From: Pseudoalteromonas piratica
Lineage (GTDB): Bacteria > Pseudomonadota > Gammaproteobacteria > Enterobacterales > Alteromonadaceae
Direction of reading: 5' to 3'
DNA length: 64,000 bases
Assembly (NCBI RefSeq): GCF_000788395.1
Contig: NZ_CP009889.1
Span: forward strand, 1,364,001-1,428,000
Each line of letters starts with the position of its first letter. Within the stretch, counting starts at the first letter, position 1. The notes under the pieces were generated by a model. That model worked only from the letters and a program-made list of their open reading frames with translations, did no database searches and had not been told where the DNA came from. The position numbers were made by a program, and so were the translations under genes. Positions 9,101-18,046 of the stretch are shown one piece after another.

Positions 9101-9586
9101 ATGCGATTTTTCAATACGTTACTGCTATTTATTACCCTTAGTTTCTCTGTTTTATCTGTTGCTAATGAGCAAGTTAAAGTCATTGCTGTCGGGGATACAC
9201 TTACGTTACCGAAACTGAATGATCAATTTGAAAAACCACATACACTTTTACCTGAAACAAAGTGGGTATTATTTAGCCATGATATGGATAGCAGCAAGAT
9301 AGTACGCGAGGCGTTTGGTGATCAGACCCATGAGACAATGCAAAAAGCTAAGATCCAGTATTATGCAGACATCAGTGCTATGCCAAGCTTAATCAGTAAG
9401 TTCATTGCAATACCAAAAATGAAAAAGCTTAAGTACACCATTGTTATGGACAAAGAAGGTGGTGCGCTAGATATCATGCCGAAAGAAGAAGATAAGCTCA
9501 CAGTGTTAAAAATTGAAAATGGTAAAGTGGTTGATTTAGTGATCACGGCTGACGCAAAAGAGTTAAGAGACATTGTTTTAAAATAA
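9101..9586 (+). CDS. Periplasmic protein, possible thioredoxin-like fold
   Basis: This is a 161-residue exported protein with a signal peptide of about 21 residues ending in SVAN. The mature part reads like a cysteine-free thioredoxin-like or AhpC/TSA-like fold: VGDTLTLPKLNDQFEKPHTL, then KWVLFSHDMDSSKIVREAF, a helix, and KLKYTIVMDKEGGALDIMP. The active-site CxxC is absent, so it is unlikely to be a redox enzyme. Similar proteins are common in Alteromonadales as hypotheticals. AAAAGGTTTACT precedes the ATG. It has its own terminator and looks monocistronic. Confidence 0.65.
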   Translation: MRFFNTLLLFITLSFSVLSVANEQVKVIAVGDTLTLPKLNDQFEKPHTLLPETKWVLFSHDMDSSKIVREAFGDQTHETMQKAKIQYYADISAMPSLISKFIAIPKMKKLKYTIVMDKEGGALDIMPKEEDKLTVLKIENGKVVDLVITADAKELRDIVLK

Positions 9587-9623
9587 GTGCCTAACACCTT
9601 AAAGCTTCAATATTTTTAAGCAC

Positions 9624-9650
9624 AAAAGGCGAGATTACACCTCGCCTTTT
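9624..9650. terminator. Bidirectional terminator
   Basis: AAAAGGCGAG (9624-9633) pairs perfectly with CTCGCCTTTT (9641-9650) across a 7-base loop. It lies between convergent genes ending at 9586 and 9675 and fits an intrinsic terminator for both. Confidence 0.88.
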
Positions 9651-9674
9651 TGCGAAAACTAACACCATTTTAAG

Positions 9675-11438
9675 TTAGATTTTTTCTTTTACATACTCAC
9701 CTGGGGCATCGTAAATGCCAGGGAAAGCTTCAATTTGCGTCGCCCTTGCAGGTACTTTTTTACCATGTAACTCAGTTACCCAACTTTGCCAATGAGGCCA
9801 CCAAGAACCTTGATGATGTGTCGCATTTTCAAGCCACTCACTGTCAGTGCTGTTCAATTCTCCACCGCAATAATAGCCATATTTATTCGCTTGGGGCGGG
9901 TTAATAACACCAGCAATATGACCTGATTCACCCAGTACATACGTTACAGGGCTACTTGTATTGGTTACTCCTTTAAACGTACCTTGCCAAAGTGCAATAT
10001 GATCGTCCCGTGTTGAAAGCATATAAATAGGCTGTTTTACTTTAGCTAAATCAATTTTAGTGCCGCGTATACTTAACGCTTTTGCTTCAATTAACTTATT
10101 TTCTAAGTATAAGTTACGTAACATAAAATTATGGCAAGATGCGGTTAAGTTAGTGCTGTCACCATTCCAATAAAGTAAATCCATGTTCATTGGGTTTTGC
10201 CCTTTAAGGTAATTATTTACAAAATAATTCCAATAAAGGCTATTTTCGCGCAGCATACTAAATGATGTGCCTAAACTGTGGCCATTCATAATACCATTTT
10301 GCGTATTATAGGCTTCAAGTGCGGCAATGGTTGGTTCATTAATAAAGACTCCGAGTTCACCCGGTTGAGAGAAATCGAGCAATGTAGTCAACAAAGTTGC
10401 TGACTTAATTCGTTGCTTACTTCGTTTTGCTGCAAAATAGGCCATAGTTGTTGTTAGCAGTGTGCCGCCAATACAATATCCCATCGCATTCACATCTGAT
10501 TGACCCGTTATTTTTTCAATATGCTCAAGTGCACTCACTACACCATCGACAACATAATCTTCAAACCCGATATGTGCCATCGATGATGTCGGGTTTTTCC
10601 AAGACATCATGTACACAGTATGACCTTGGTCTACCGCCCACTTCACCAAAGAATTATGCGCTTGCAGGTCAAGAATATAGTATTTATTGACAAATGGCGG
10701 AACAATTAACAACGGCCTTTCTAACACGTCGTCTGTTGTTGCACAGTACTGTATTAACTCAAATAAGTGATTTTGAAAAACCACTCGGCCGGGTGTTGTT
10801 GCAAGTTCTTCACCTAACTTAAATGCGTTTTCTTCTGTCATGCTAATACGCAACATATCCTGCGAATTTTCCATGTCTTTTTTAAACAGCTCAAAGCCTT
10901 TAAGTAAGTTTTCGCCCTTTGAATCAAGCGTTAATTTTAATAATTCAGGATTTGTACTAATAAAGTTAGAGGGCGAAAGAGAATTGATGGTTTGTCTTGC
11001 AAAAAAAGCCAGGCGTTCTTTTTGTTTATCATCAAGCCCTTCCGTTTCTTCAATACTTTTAAGCAATGACTGACCCAACAGCAGGTAACTTTGTTTTATG
11101 TAGTTAAACCACGGGTTCTCTTGCCATTGCTCATCTTTAAAACGTCTATCACCACGCTCTTCTTTTACTACAGGTTCAAGGTTTTTGAGATCTGTTTGAA
11201 AAGCCTGCTGCAAAATTTGAATTTGACTTTGCCACCAATCAGATTGGTTTTTGATCATTGTTTCTGGGTGCTGACTCAAGGTTTCAAGCCATTTTGAAAC
11301 ATCTTTTCCTTGCTGCTCATATAACGCTTTTTGCACCGGCGAGGGGTCTGTCAGTTGTTGACCAAATTGATTCATAAGATCTTGGCTATACTGCCAATAT
11401 TTTTGCATTGAGGTATAAAAATCGGTTTCCATATTCAT
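9675..11438 (-). CDS. phaC: Class I polyhydroxyalkanoate synthase PhaC
   Basis: This 587-residue enzyme polymerises (R)-3-hydroxyacyl-CoA into polyhydroxyalkanoate at the granule surface and has the normal class I length. The alpha/beta-hydrolase-like catalytic domain holds nucleophile Cys322 in the box MGYCIGGT. The catalytic Asp is in MLSTRDDHIALW and the His in ESGHIAGVINPP, as in the family. The N-terminal 200 residues match the PhaC_N region, with PSNFISTNPE. AGGATATCCCA precedes ATG 11438. It is the last gene of phaB-phaP-phaC, 119 bases after phaP with a hairpin between, so its expression may be set separately from the phasin. Confidence 0.96.
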   Translation of the reverse strand: MNMETDFYTSMQKYWQYSQDLMNQFGQQLTDPSPVQKALYEQQGKDVSKWLETLSQHPETMIKNQSDWWQSQIQILQQAFQTDLKNLEPVVKEERGDRRFKDEQWQENPWFNYIKQSYLLLGQSLLKSIEETEGLDDKQKERLAFFARQTINSLSPSNFISTNPELLKLTLDSKGENLLKGFELFKKDMENSQDMLRISMTEENAFKLGEELATTPGRVVFQNHLFELIQYCATTDDVLERPLLIVPPFVNKYYILDLQAHNSLVKWAVDQGHTVYMMSWKNPTSSMAHIGFEDYVVDGVVSALEHIEKITGQSDVNAMGYCIGGTLLTTTMAYFAAKRSKQRIKSATLLTTLLDFSQPGELGVFINEPTIAALEAYNTQNGIMNGHSLGTSFSMLRENSLYWNYFVNNYLKGQNPMNMDLLYWNGDSTNLTASCHNFMLRNLYLENKLIEAKALSIRGTKIDLAKVKQPIYMLSTRDDHIALWQGTFKGVTNTSSPVTYVLGESGHIAGVINPPQANKYGYYCGGELNSTDSEWLENATHHQGSWWPHWQSWVTELHGKKVPARATQIEAFPGIYDAPGEYVKEKI

Positions 11439-11505
11439 TGGGATATCCTAAAACAGCATTACAGAAAAGGGATTTAATGGGGAAAAAAGTTTAGCCTCCG
11501 TTAAA

Positions 11506-11544
11506 AATAGGATCTGTGTTGGCGCTTTGTATACAGATCCTATT
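11506..11544. terminator. Hairpin in the phaP-phaC spacer
   Basis: AATAGGATCTGT (11506-11517) pairs with ACAGATCCTATT (11533-11544), 12 base pairs across a 15-base loop. It follows phaP in the direction of transcription. It may act as a partial terminator or as an RNA stabiliser that lets the phasin be made in excess over the synthase. Confidence 0.6.
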
Positions 11545-11557
11545 CTGGGCAGAAAGC

Positions 11558-11902
11558 TTATGCTTTTTCTTGCTGTAACTGTTCCTTCGCGAGTGTTTCA
11601 AGATTTTGTTTAAATTCTTGACCTAACTGGCTCAGCTTTTGACCATCATCAATCATTTGCTGACTTAACTTCGTCAAAGCCGAAAACTGACTGACATTAA
11701 AATCGATCGCGGTTTGTGCATCTTTGATTTCAGATGCTGCCTTTAATTGTGCAAGCGATGTTTCAGAAAAGCTTTTAACGGCATCCAGTTGCACAGTTGT
11801 TAATTGCTCAATATTTTTAGCAACTAATTGATTAAACTTAATTGTTGGTTCAAAAAATTTCTTATTTTGCTCTGTTAGTGTATTTAGAAAATCTGTGTAC
11901 AT
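11558..11902 (-). CDS. phaP: Phasin family protein
   Basis: This is a 114-residue all-helical, Gln-, Ala- and Lys-rich protein that should coat polyhydroxyalkanoate granules. The N-terminal YTDFLNTLTEQNKKFFEPTI and the central VKSFSETSLAQLKAASEIKD are typical of the phasin_2 family (PF09361). No signal peptide or membrane segment is present. AAAGGAATACCAAT precedes the ATG. It lies between phaB (65 bases upstream) and phaC, which supports the assignment. Phasins are normally among the most abundant granule proteins. Confidence 0.9.
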   Translation of the reverse strand: MYTDFLNTLTEQNKKFFEPTIKFNQLVAKNIEQLTTVQLDAVKSFSETSLAQLKAASEIKDAQTAIDFNVSQFSALTKLSQQMIDDGQKLSQLGQEFKQNLETLAKEQLQQEKA

Positions 11903-11967
11903 ATTGGTATTCCTTTATTTAAAAGTTAAGCGGCTAAGTCACTTACATCCTACTCAGCACACATGAT

Positions 11968-12717
11968 TTAATTCATATAGAGGCCGCCATTTAAGGCAAG
12001 GGTTTCACCCGTGATATAAGCTGCGTCATCTGACGCTAAATAACATACTGCTTTAGCGATTTCTTCAGGCATTGCTAAGCGCTGCATCGGTACTTGTCCC
12101 TTTATGTTTTCAAGTACTTCTTCTTTCATTGCTGCCACCATAGGCGTTTCGGTATAGCCTGGCGCTACCACATTGACAGTCACATTGCTGCGCGCCCCTT
12201 CATAGGCAAGTGATTTACTAAAGCCAATCATGCCAGCCTTTGCCGCCGCATAATTGGTTTGGCCAAATTGTCCTTTTTGACCGTTAACACTGGAAATATT
12301 GACAATACGACCCTGTTTACGCTGACACATTTGCGCAAAGAGCGGTTGCGTCATGTTAAACAGAGAATTTAAGTTGGTATTGATCACTGCTTGCCATTGC
12401 TCAAGTGTCATTCGTTTGAAGCTTGTATCTCGCGTTATCCCTGCATTATTCACCAATAAATCAATATGCTGGTAGCGCTCTGTCATCTCTTCAATTGCAG
12501 TAGCACATGCGTTTGTGTCCGTAACATCTAAAAACAAGGCTTCAACACAATTTGGGTTGATTTGCTCGCTGTTAAGCCACTGATCAAAATCTTGCGCATT
12601 GCGGTTATGGCTTGCAACAGCAATAACAAAGTAGTTTTCTGCGATTAAACTTTTGGTGATGGCTGTGCCGATTCCGCCCAGTGCGCCAGTGACAAGTGCT
12701 ATTTTGGTTTTTTCCAT
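11968..12717 (-). CDS. phaB: Acetoacetyl-CoA reductase PhaB (SDR family)
   Basis: This 249-residue short-chain dehydrogenase reduces acetoacetyl-CoA to (R)-3-hydroxybutyryl-CoA with NADPH. It shows the Rossmann motif TGALGGIGTAI, NNAGITRD, the Ser of VNISSVNGQKGQFGQ, and the catalytic Tyr and Lys in TNYAAAKAG. The stretch NGQKGQFGQTNY is characteristic of PhaB rather than FabG. ATG 12717 is chosen because GGGAATTC precedes it; an in-frame start 24 bases upstream lacks this. It is first in the cluster. A beta-ketothiolase gene (phaA) is not present here and must be encoded elsewhere. Confidence 0.93.
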   Translation of the reverse strand: MEKTKIALVTGALGGIGTAITKSLIAENYFVIAVASHNRNAQDFDQWLNSEQINPNCVEALFLDVTDTNACATAIEEMTERYQHIDLLVNNAGITRDTSFKRMTLEQWQAVINTNLNSLFNMTQPLFAQMCQRKQGRIVNISSVNGQKGQFGQTNYAAAKAGMIGFSKSLAYEGARSNVTVNVVAPGYTETPMVAAMKEEVLENIKGQVPMQRLAMPEEIAKAVCYLASDDAAYITGETLALNGGLYMN

Positions 12718-13145
12718 GATGAATTCCCTACATCTATTCAACCGTACTGCAAATGGTTGGTCTGTTTACAAAAACAAATCCGTTAATTGGCTTGTTCAAA
12801 AATTTTCAAGTACAGCCTAATCTTGATGGGGAAAGATGATAGATTTTTAAACAATTTATGTCGTTTTAAATACAATCACGTTTATCTTTTATTCAAGTCA
12901 AAAAAAGAGAAAATACATTATTCAAATACGTGATTTTCGTTATTATTGTCAGTTATCTTGATAGTGTTAATAAGCAGCAAAGGTTATCAGCCATCAAATT
13001 GGCCCCCATCTATTCGCCAAATTAGAACGTATAAAAATGTTGGTTTTAATATTTAAATCAATGCTTTGTTACAAACTATCAATTGCCCAATTAGAAATAA
13101 CAGGTACATTAGGTGCCATTAAATTTATAAACGCTCAGGGTAATT
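12718..13145. other. 428-base divergent intergenic region
   Basis: This AT-rich region lies between phaB and the serine hydrolase gene and should hold both promoters. I see no open frame, strong hairpin or copy of the repeats found elsewhere in the window. Confidence 0.6.
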
Positions 13146-14264
13146 ATGAAGAATAAAACACTTACTGCATTATTGTTATCAGGATTAGTAACAAGTGCTT
13201 TGGTACATGCAGCCTCACCAAATAATACAAAATTTGACACTGTATTTGCCGAGATAAAAACGCAAAACCCAGGCTGTAGTGTTGGTGTTATAAAAAATGG
13301 CAAGCTCATTCATCAAGCGGGCTATGGCTTAGCAAATATGGAGCTTAATGTGCCACTTGATGGCACACATGTTCACCGTATTGCTTCGGTGTCGAAGCAG
13401 TTTACGGGGTTTGCTGTGCTGCTTCTTGCCGATGAAGGGAAAATTGACTTAAACCAAGATATTCGCACCTACTTACCAGAATTAAGAGATTACAAGGTGC
13501 CAGTGACTATTAATGCTATGTTAGGCCATTATTCTGGCATGGGTGATTATGACTTTGTAAACACTGAGTTCGATAAAGATACACTGAAACTTAAATCCTC
13601 CATGGCAGGCGACTTTCGTTTAGGTAATGAAGACTATTTAACAATTCAAGAATTCTTCGATTACGTTAAAACAGTGCCGTTAAGAAACCAACCTAACGAA
13701 CGTTTTAGCTATAGTAACTATGCTTATTTCTTATTGTCGATGCTCGTTGAACGTGTTTCGGGAGAAAGTCTTCGCGAATACAGTGATAAACGCATATTTA
13801 AGCCATTAGGTATGACTAATACCTTTTTCAGTGATGAGCCGACTGAAATCGTTAAAAATCGTGCAGATGGTTACAGCAAAGATAAAGAAGGCAACTACTT
13901 CACTAATATGACCAACTTATTTTGGGTAGGCGATGGCGGTTTGCATACCACTGTTGAAGATATGGCTAAATGGGATACCTATTTCTACAACCCAACCTTA
14001 GGTAAAAAGCCAAAGCAATTACTTAGCCAGTTTATGCGCCCAAACAACCCAGCAATTACAGCCGAAGGTAAATACTACGCCAATGGCCAATTTATTACTG
14101 AAAAAGACGGTGTAAAAATCATTTATCATAGCGGTGGCTGGCTTGGCACTATCACCAATTATGAGCGCATTCCTGAAAAGCAGTATTCATCGATTGTATT
14201 TTGTAACGATACATCATTGGATATTGCAAAATTGGTCACAGAGTTGCGTAAGCAAGTTTTGTAG
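13146..14264 (+). CDS. Exported serine hydrolase (class C beta-lactamase/DD-peptidase fold)
   Basis: The product has 372 residues with a signal peptide ending near HAAS (residue 24). The three active-site motifs of the penicillin-binding-like fold are visible: SxxK as SVSK near residue 81, the Tyr motif as YSNYAY near 190, and the third motif as HSGGWLGT near 328. These proteins are usually esterases, D-aminopeptidases or carboxypeptidases rather than true beta-lactamases, and the substrate is unknown. The last 177 bases (14088-14264) recur almost unchanged at 17760-17936, beyond the next gene. TCAGGGTAATT precedes the ATG. Confidence 0.9.
   Translation: MKNKTLTALLLSGLVTSALVHAASPNNTKFDTVFAEIKTQNPGCSVGVIKNGKLIHQAGYGLANMELNVPLDGTHVHRIASVSKQFTGFAVLLLADEGKIDLNQDIRTYLPELRDYKVPVTINAMLGHYSGMGDYDFVNTEFDKDTLKLKSSMAGDFRLGNEDYLTIQEFFDYVKTVPLRNQPNERFSYSNYAYFLLSMLVERVSGESLREYSDKRIFKPLGMTNTFFSDEPTEIVKNRADGYSKDKEGNYFTNMTNLFWVGDGGLHTTVEDMAKWDTYFYNPTLGKKPKQLLSQFMRPNNPAITAEGKYYANGQFITEKDGVKIIYHSGGWLGTITNYERIPEKQYSSIVFCNDTSLDIAKLVTELRKQVL
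14088..14264. repeat. 177-bp duplicated 3' gene end, copy A
   Basis: These bases are the 3' end of the serine hydrolase gene. They match 17760-17936 with two differences: T/C at 14124 (Tyr to His) and G/A at 14219 (silent). The match stops exactly after the stop codon and begins inside the codon for the Gln of QFITEKDG. The spacing between the copies is 3672 bases. Confidence 0.97.
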
Positions 14265-14384
14265 GGTCTAAAATGAGCTGTGGAGATAGCCCAAAAAATA
14301 AAGTGAGATCAACCAGATCCCATTTATTCCTTTATCAACTATGAAGAAAAGATTTTATTTCCCCAACAATATCCATCACATTTT

Positions 14385-14425
14385 CAGCCAACTATGTTAG
14401 TAATAAAAACTAACATAGTTGGCTG
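14385..14425. terminator. 16-bp perfect hairpin
   Basis: CAGCCAACTATGTTAG (14385-14400) pairs perfectly with CTAACATAGTTGGCTG (14410-14425) across a 9-base loop. It lies between the convergent serine hydrolase and FG-GAP genes, inside the segment bounded by the 177-bp repeats. It probably terminates transcription from one or both sides, although a long T run is missing. Confidence 0.7.
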
Positions 14426-14461
14426 TCGAACATTGCCCGAGACTTATCTTTAGATACTCAG

Positions 14462-17400
14462 TTAGTGAACTGATTTTCGTTTTGTTCTCATTAATAAAAT
14501 GAACAATAATGGCAATAAAAAATACCTGCCACTTCCACCTGAAGATTTTTCTTTTTGGATTATTGGAGCAGGTTCACCTACCACTTTAATAATCACAGTT
14601 TGAGTCTCAGAATAATCAACCCCATCGAAGGCTCTATAGGTAAAAGTTGTTGTATAGCTGTCTTGACCATGCGGTTGGTATTCAAACAATCCGCTTTCAA
14701 TGTCTAGTGTTAATTCACCTGTTGCAGGTTGAGATATTAATTCAAAGGTTAATGTATCTGAATTTTCATCAGTAGCTGATACTTGACTATGCAATTTCGT
14801 AGCATAATAAGTTTCAACTGTTAAGTCGTTTGCTATCGGTGCAGCGTTCGAAAAACTAATAATCATAGTTACAACGTCACTGGTGGCAAGTGTGTCAGAT
14901 ACTGTAAAACTAAAGCTGACTGGTGATATATCGTTTCCTTCGTTAGTATATTCGAATAGCCCTGTATTAATATTCACAGGGGTTAGCATTCCTTTATTTA
15001 CATCCTTAACGATGCGATAGAAAAGTTGGTCATTATCTGCGTCGGACGCATTAAGTTGTACTTGATGTGTACCTTGCCAATGAAGCGATATAGTTTGATC
15101 AACTACTTCCGGGCTGTTGTTTGTCAAATCAATAGTAATTGTTGCTATATTAGACTCACTCGCTCCAGCTAAAGCAATGAAACTAAAACTATCTTCACCA
15201 ACAATATTACCATTAGGGATATATTTGTATTCACCAGTTACACGATCGATAAACTCTACTTCACCATATTCTGGCGCATCAATAATAATAAATTGGAGAT
15301 TTTCTACACTCTGCTCAACAGTTAACTGGCCATTTAAAATTTGTTTCGCATGAGTCTGCTCAAATGCATTAAGTGCAGTAAGCTCTAATTTATCCGAAGC
15401 TTCCTGGAAAACAGCTAATGAGCTACCGCCAACTAGGTACTCATATCCATTTGCAGTTTCTAACGCGCTAACTTTCCAAAATTGGCCAATACCTGAATAC
15501 TTCGCTGTTACCTCAGTTGTTGATAGATCCACAAAACCAAAATCATTTTGGCAAGTATACCCTAACTTACCGTAGCTAATCCGCGAAAGCGTGATTGGAT
15601 TACTATTACAAACAGATAGAAATTGGTTTTCTTTTAAATCCTCATCATAACTATAAATAGCCCCATCTTGGTGAAGGGCAATAAGTTGTATGTTTTCATC
15701 AAAAATACCAAAAGAAATATCAACAACACTCGAAGTAAAAGAAGAAGTTATTTTATCGTTAGCGACATCATATACTTTTATAACACCATTACTAACAGCA
15801 ACAACATCTAGCAAGCCATCCTTTGTCTGATCAAAAACCTCAATATGTTTTATATCATCCCAGCCAGTTGACAAAATTGGTGATTTTTTTTCTAGTTCAC
15901 CATCCTTACCATTTAGTATGTAGATATACTTGCCCGGTGAACCGGTGTGTTCCTTTCCACCTGCTGCAATAATTTCAACTTCACCATCGTTGTCAATATC
16001 AGCTGTGGTAACAGAATATATTGGAGAACCACTATCCAGAACCTTTGAATATTCAACCGACCCTTTTTCACCATCAATAACGTAAACAACACCATCATAT
16101 AATCGGTCAGTACCAACAATAATTTCATTTTTACCGTCGTTATCAACATCTGCAACAGTTAAGTCGTGAACACCTGTCCAAGCATTTCCATTAAATAGGT
16201 TTTCTGCAGATTGCCATTCTAGCGCTTTTGTCTTGGCGTCAAATATATAAATCACTCCATCGTCGTAGCCACTGTTAGATTCAAAAGACACAGCAACAAT
16301 TTCTGTTTCGCCATCATTGTCAACATCTGCATAAGTGTGACCATGGAACGGTCCTGATATATCGGAACTAATCCATTCTTGCTCAAGAGAGTTTAAATCA
16401 TGAATCATCAAATGATCGGAACCTGTTGATGAGTATCCGTTACCCCATATAAGCTCATGTTCAGCATCATTATCTATATCAGCAACAAAAATTTGAGTAA
16501 CACCATGGTTTGGATTGTTAACTTTCCACAAACGTTCACCAGTTTTAGCTGATAATGCATGTACACTTCCCCATTGACCGTCGCCATAAAGAATTTCATC
16601 AATACCATCATTATTGACATCGAAAAGATACATAGCATCAATATCAAGATCGCTGCGGTGAGACCAAAGCATTGCCTGCTCCGAAACGTCAAAAGACTCT
16701 AATGAGTACCAACTTTTTGCACCAATCAATTCTTCAATACCATCACTATCACTATCAACCTTGCCCAAATATGAGCCAAAACTTCCAGTCGTAGAATAGT
16801 CCCAAATTAACTCTGCTTCAGTATCTTTTAACGTATATACCTTTCCACTTCCAAGAGCAATATCGACACTGTTTGATGACATAAAATGCCCCACAACTGC
16901 GTTATTATCACCAAATTCATATGTAGATAACGCAGTCGTACCAGATAAGCTAAAGACTGATGTGCTGTAAGAACCAATTGCAATTAACTCTTCACCCTTG
17001 CTAGAGTTTACATCTGCGATGATTAATTTATTCGCAGAAAAGGATAATGAATCATCTAGCCAGCGTTTTGATGTTAAATTGTAGGTATAGACTTTACCAT
17101 TGCTACCAGCGACGAAAAGTAAATGGTTATCAGAAGTATCATCGAAAAAGCCGACTAAACTATTAACAGATGAAGCATCAGGTAATGTGAATTGGTCAAC
17201 AATTTCATAGTTATCCTTTTTTTCTAAGACAGAAATTGCCGTATTACTACCAAAGCCTGCACCGCTTGAAAATACTATTGAATTGGAGCCATCTTGATTA
17301 AAATCGGCAGCATAAAATCCTGTATAACCTATACCTGTACCAAAAGTATATAACCCCCAAATCTTAGTCAATTGTTCATTGCTATCAAATACTTGTGATT

Positions 17401-17590
17401 GTTTAATACGAGTATCAATCATTTCTGAAGGTGATCTAACAGGTAATTGTTTTTTAGAATAAACAATGGGTGATTTGGCAGTTCCAATATTCATGCTTAA
17501 TTGATTATTGAATCTATTTGGCTTATCCGTAGCACTTACCGTGCACATAATCCATATTAACGAAGACGCAAAGAGTGTGCTAAGTCGCAT
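14462..17590 (-). CDS. Large FG-GAP/VCBS surface protein with GlyGly-CTERM-like tail
   Basis: The product has 1042 residues. It has a short signal peptide (RLSTLFASSLIWIMCTVSAT). From about residue 60 to 640 it carries repeated FG-GAP/VCBS-type calcium loops of pattern D-x-D/N-x-D-G-x-x-E: DVNNDGIDEILYG, DVDNDGETEIVAV, DVDNDGKNEIIVG, DIDNDGEVEIIAAG. These should form a beta-propeller. Residues 730-1000 hold three cadherin/Ig-like domains (EYKYIPNGNIVGEDSFSF, DADNDQLFYRI, ATDENSDTLTFEL). The end is a Gly-rich SSGGSGR, a hydrophobic stretch and a basic tail RTKRKS, like the GlyGly-CTERM signal cut by rhombosortase. It is probably a secreted, surface-attached adhesion or binding protein. It sits between the two copies of the 177-bp repeat, which suggests arrival by recombination. 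Confidence 0.88.
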   Translation of the reverse strand: MRLSTLFASSLIWIMCTVSATDKPNRFNNQLSMNIGTAKSPIVYSKKQLPVRSPSEMIDTRIKQSQVFDSNEQLTKIWGLYTFGTGIGYTGFYAADFNQDGSNSIVFSSGAGFGSNTAISVLEKKDNYEIVDQFTLPDASSVNSLVGFFDDTSDNHLLFVAGSNGKVYTYNLTSKRWLDDSLSFSANKLIIADVNSSKGEELIAIGSYSTSVFSLSGTTALSTYEFGDNNAVVGHFMSSNSVDIALGSGKVYTLKDTEAELIWDYSTTGSFGSYLGKVDSDSDGIEELIGAKSWYSLESFDVSEQAMLWSHRSDLDIDAMYLFDVNNDGIDEILYGDGQWGSVHALSAKTGERLWKVNNPNHGVTQIFVADIDNDAEHELIWGNGYSSTGSDHLMIHDLNSLEQEWISSDISGPFHGHTYADVDNDGETEIVAVSFESNSGYDDGVIYIFDAKTKALEWQSAENLFNGNAWTGVHDLTVADVDNDGKNEIIVGTDRLYDGVVYVIDGEKGSVEYSKVLDSGSPIYSVTTADIDNDGEVEIIAAGGKEHTGSPGKYIYILNGKDGELEKKSPILSTGWDDIKHIEVFDQTKDGLLDVVAVSNGVIKVYDVANDKITSSFTSSVVDISFGIFDENIQLIALHQDGAIYSYDEDLKENQFLSVCNSNPITLSRISYGKLGYTCQNDFGFVDLSTTEVTAKYSGIGQFWKVSALETANGYEYLVGGSSLAVFQEASDKLELTALNAFEQTHAKQILNGQLTVEQSVENLQFIIIDAPEYGEVEFIDRVTGEYKYIPNGNIVGEDSFSFIALAGASESNIATITIDLTNNSPEVVDQTISLHWQGTHQVQLNASDADNDQLFYRIVKDVNKGMLTPVNINTGLFEYTNEGNDISPVSFSFTVSDTLATSDVVTMIISFSNAAPIANDLTVETYYATKLHSQVSATDENSDTLTFELISQPATGELTLDIESGLFEYQPHGQDSYTTTFTYRAFDGVDYSETQTVIIKVVGEPAPIIQKEKSSGGSGRYFLLPLLFILLMRTKRKSVH

Positions 17591-17759
17591 TTACTTCCCT
17601 CAAAAATATCAAAATTTACATAGGGAACTACAGAAATGATAAAGGACTCTATTTAAGAGTTCTTTATAGTTTGTTATCCCTAACCTATTTAAATTCTAAC
17701 GCTTTTTTATAGAGTGAACAATTTCATTCGTAGTTAACATATAGATAAAAAAGTTGAAT

Positions 17760-17936
17760 CAATTTATTACTGAAAAAGACGGTGTAAAAATCATTCATCA
17801 TAGCGGTGGCTGGCTTGGCACTATCACCAATTATGAGCGCATTCCTGAAAAGCAGTATTCATCGATTGTATTTTGTAACGATACATCATTAGATATTGCA
17901 AAATTGGTCACAGAGTTGCGTAAGCAAGTTTTGTAG
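17760..17936 (+). pseudogene. Duplicated 3' fragment of the serine hydrolase gene (copy B)
   Basis: This is a second copy of the last 58 codons and stop of the serine hydrolase gene at 13146, with two base differences. It keeps the reading frame and the HSGGWLGT motif but lacks the SxxK and YSN motifs, so it cannot make an enzyme. A TTG just upstream at 17754 is the only apparent start and has no ribosome site. The high identity means the duplication is recent or kept alike by gene conversion. Confidence 0.93.
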
Positions 17937-17996
17937 ACTCGAAAAGAAATAATAAATAAGGTAGTCCATTACTCCTTAAAAGCTCCCGACAAATAA

Positions 17997-18025
17997 AAAA
18001 GGTTAGCAAATATAGCTAACCTTTT
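17997..18025. terminator. Terminator hairpin, GGTTAGC type
   Basis: AAAAGGTTAGC (17997-18007) pairs perfectly with GCTAACCTTTT (18015-18025) across a 7-base loop. It lies downstream of the minus-strand gene ending at 18047. The same 11-base arms occur at 35908-35937. Confidence 0.8.
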
Positions 18026-18046
18026 AAGTATCAGTACCATTAGCGG

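Noticed and set aside
9101-9586. Thioredoxin or peroxiredoxin enzyme
   Set aside because: The sequence layout is reminiscent, but the protein has no cysteine in its mature part.
13146-14264. True class C beta-lactamase (AmpC)
   Set aside because: The fold motifs are present, but the sequence around them is that of the broad serine hydrolase family and gives no reason to predict antibiotic resistance.
14265-17759. Insertion sequence or classical integrative element between the 177-bp repeats
   Set aside because: The only gene inside is the FG-GAP protein; there is no transposase, integrase, terminal inverted repeat or short target-site duplication.
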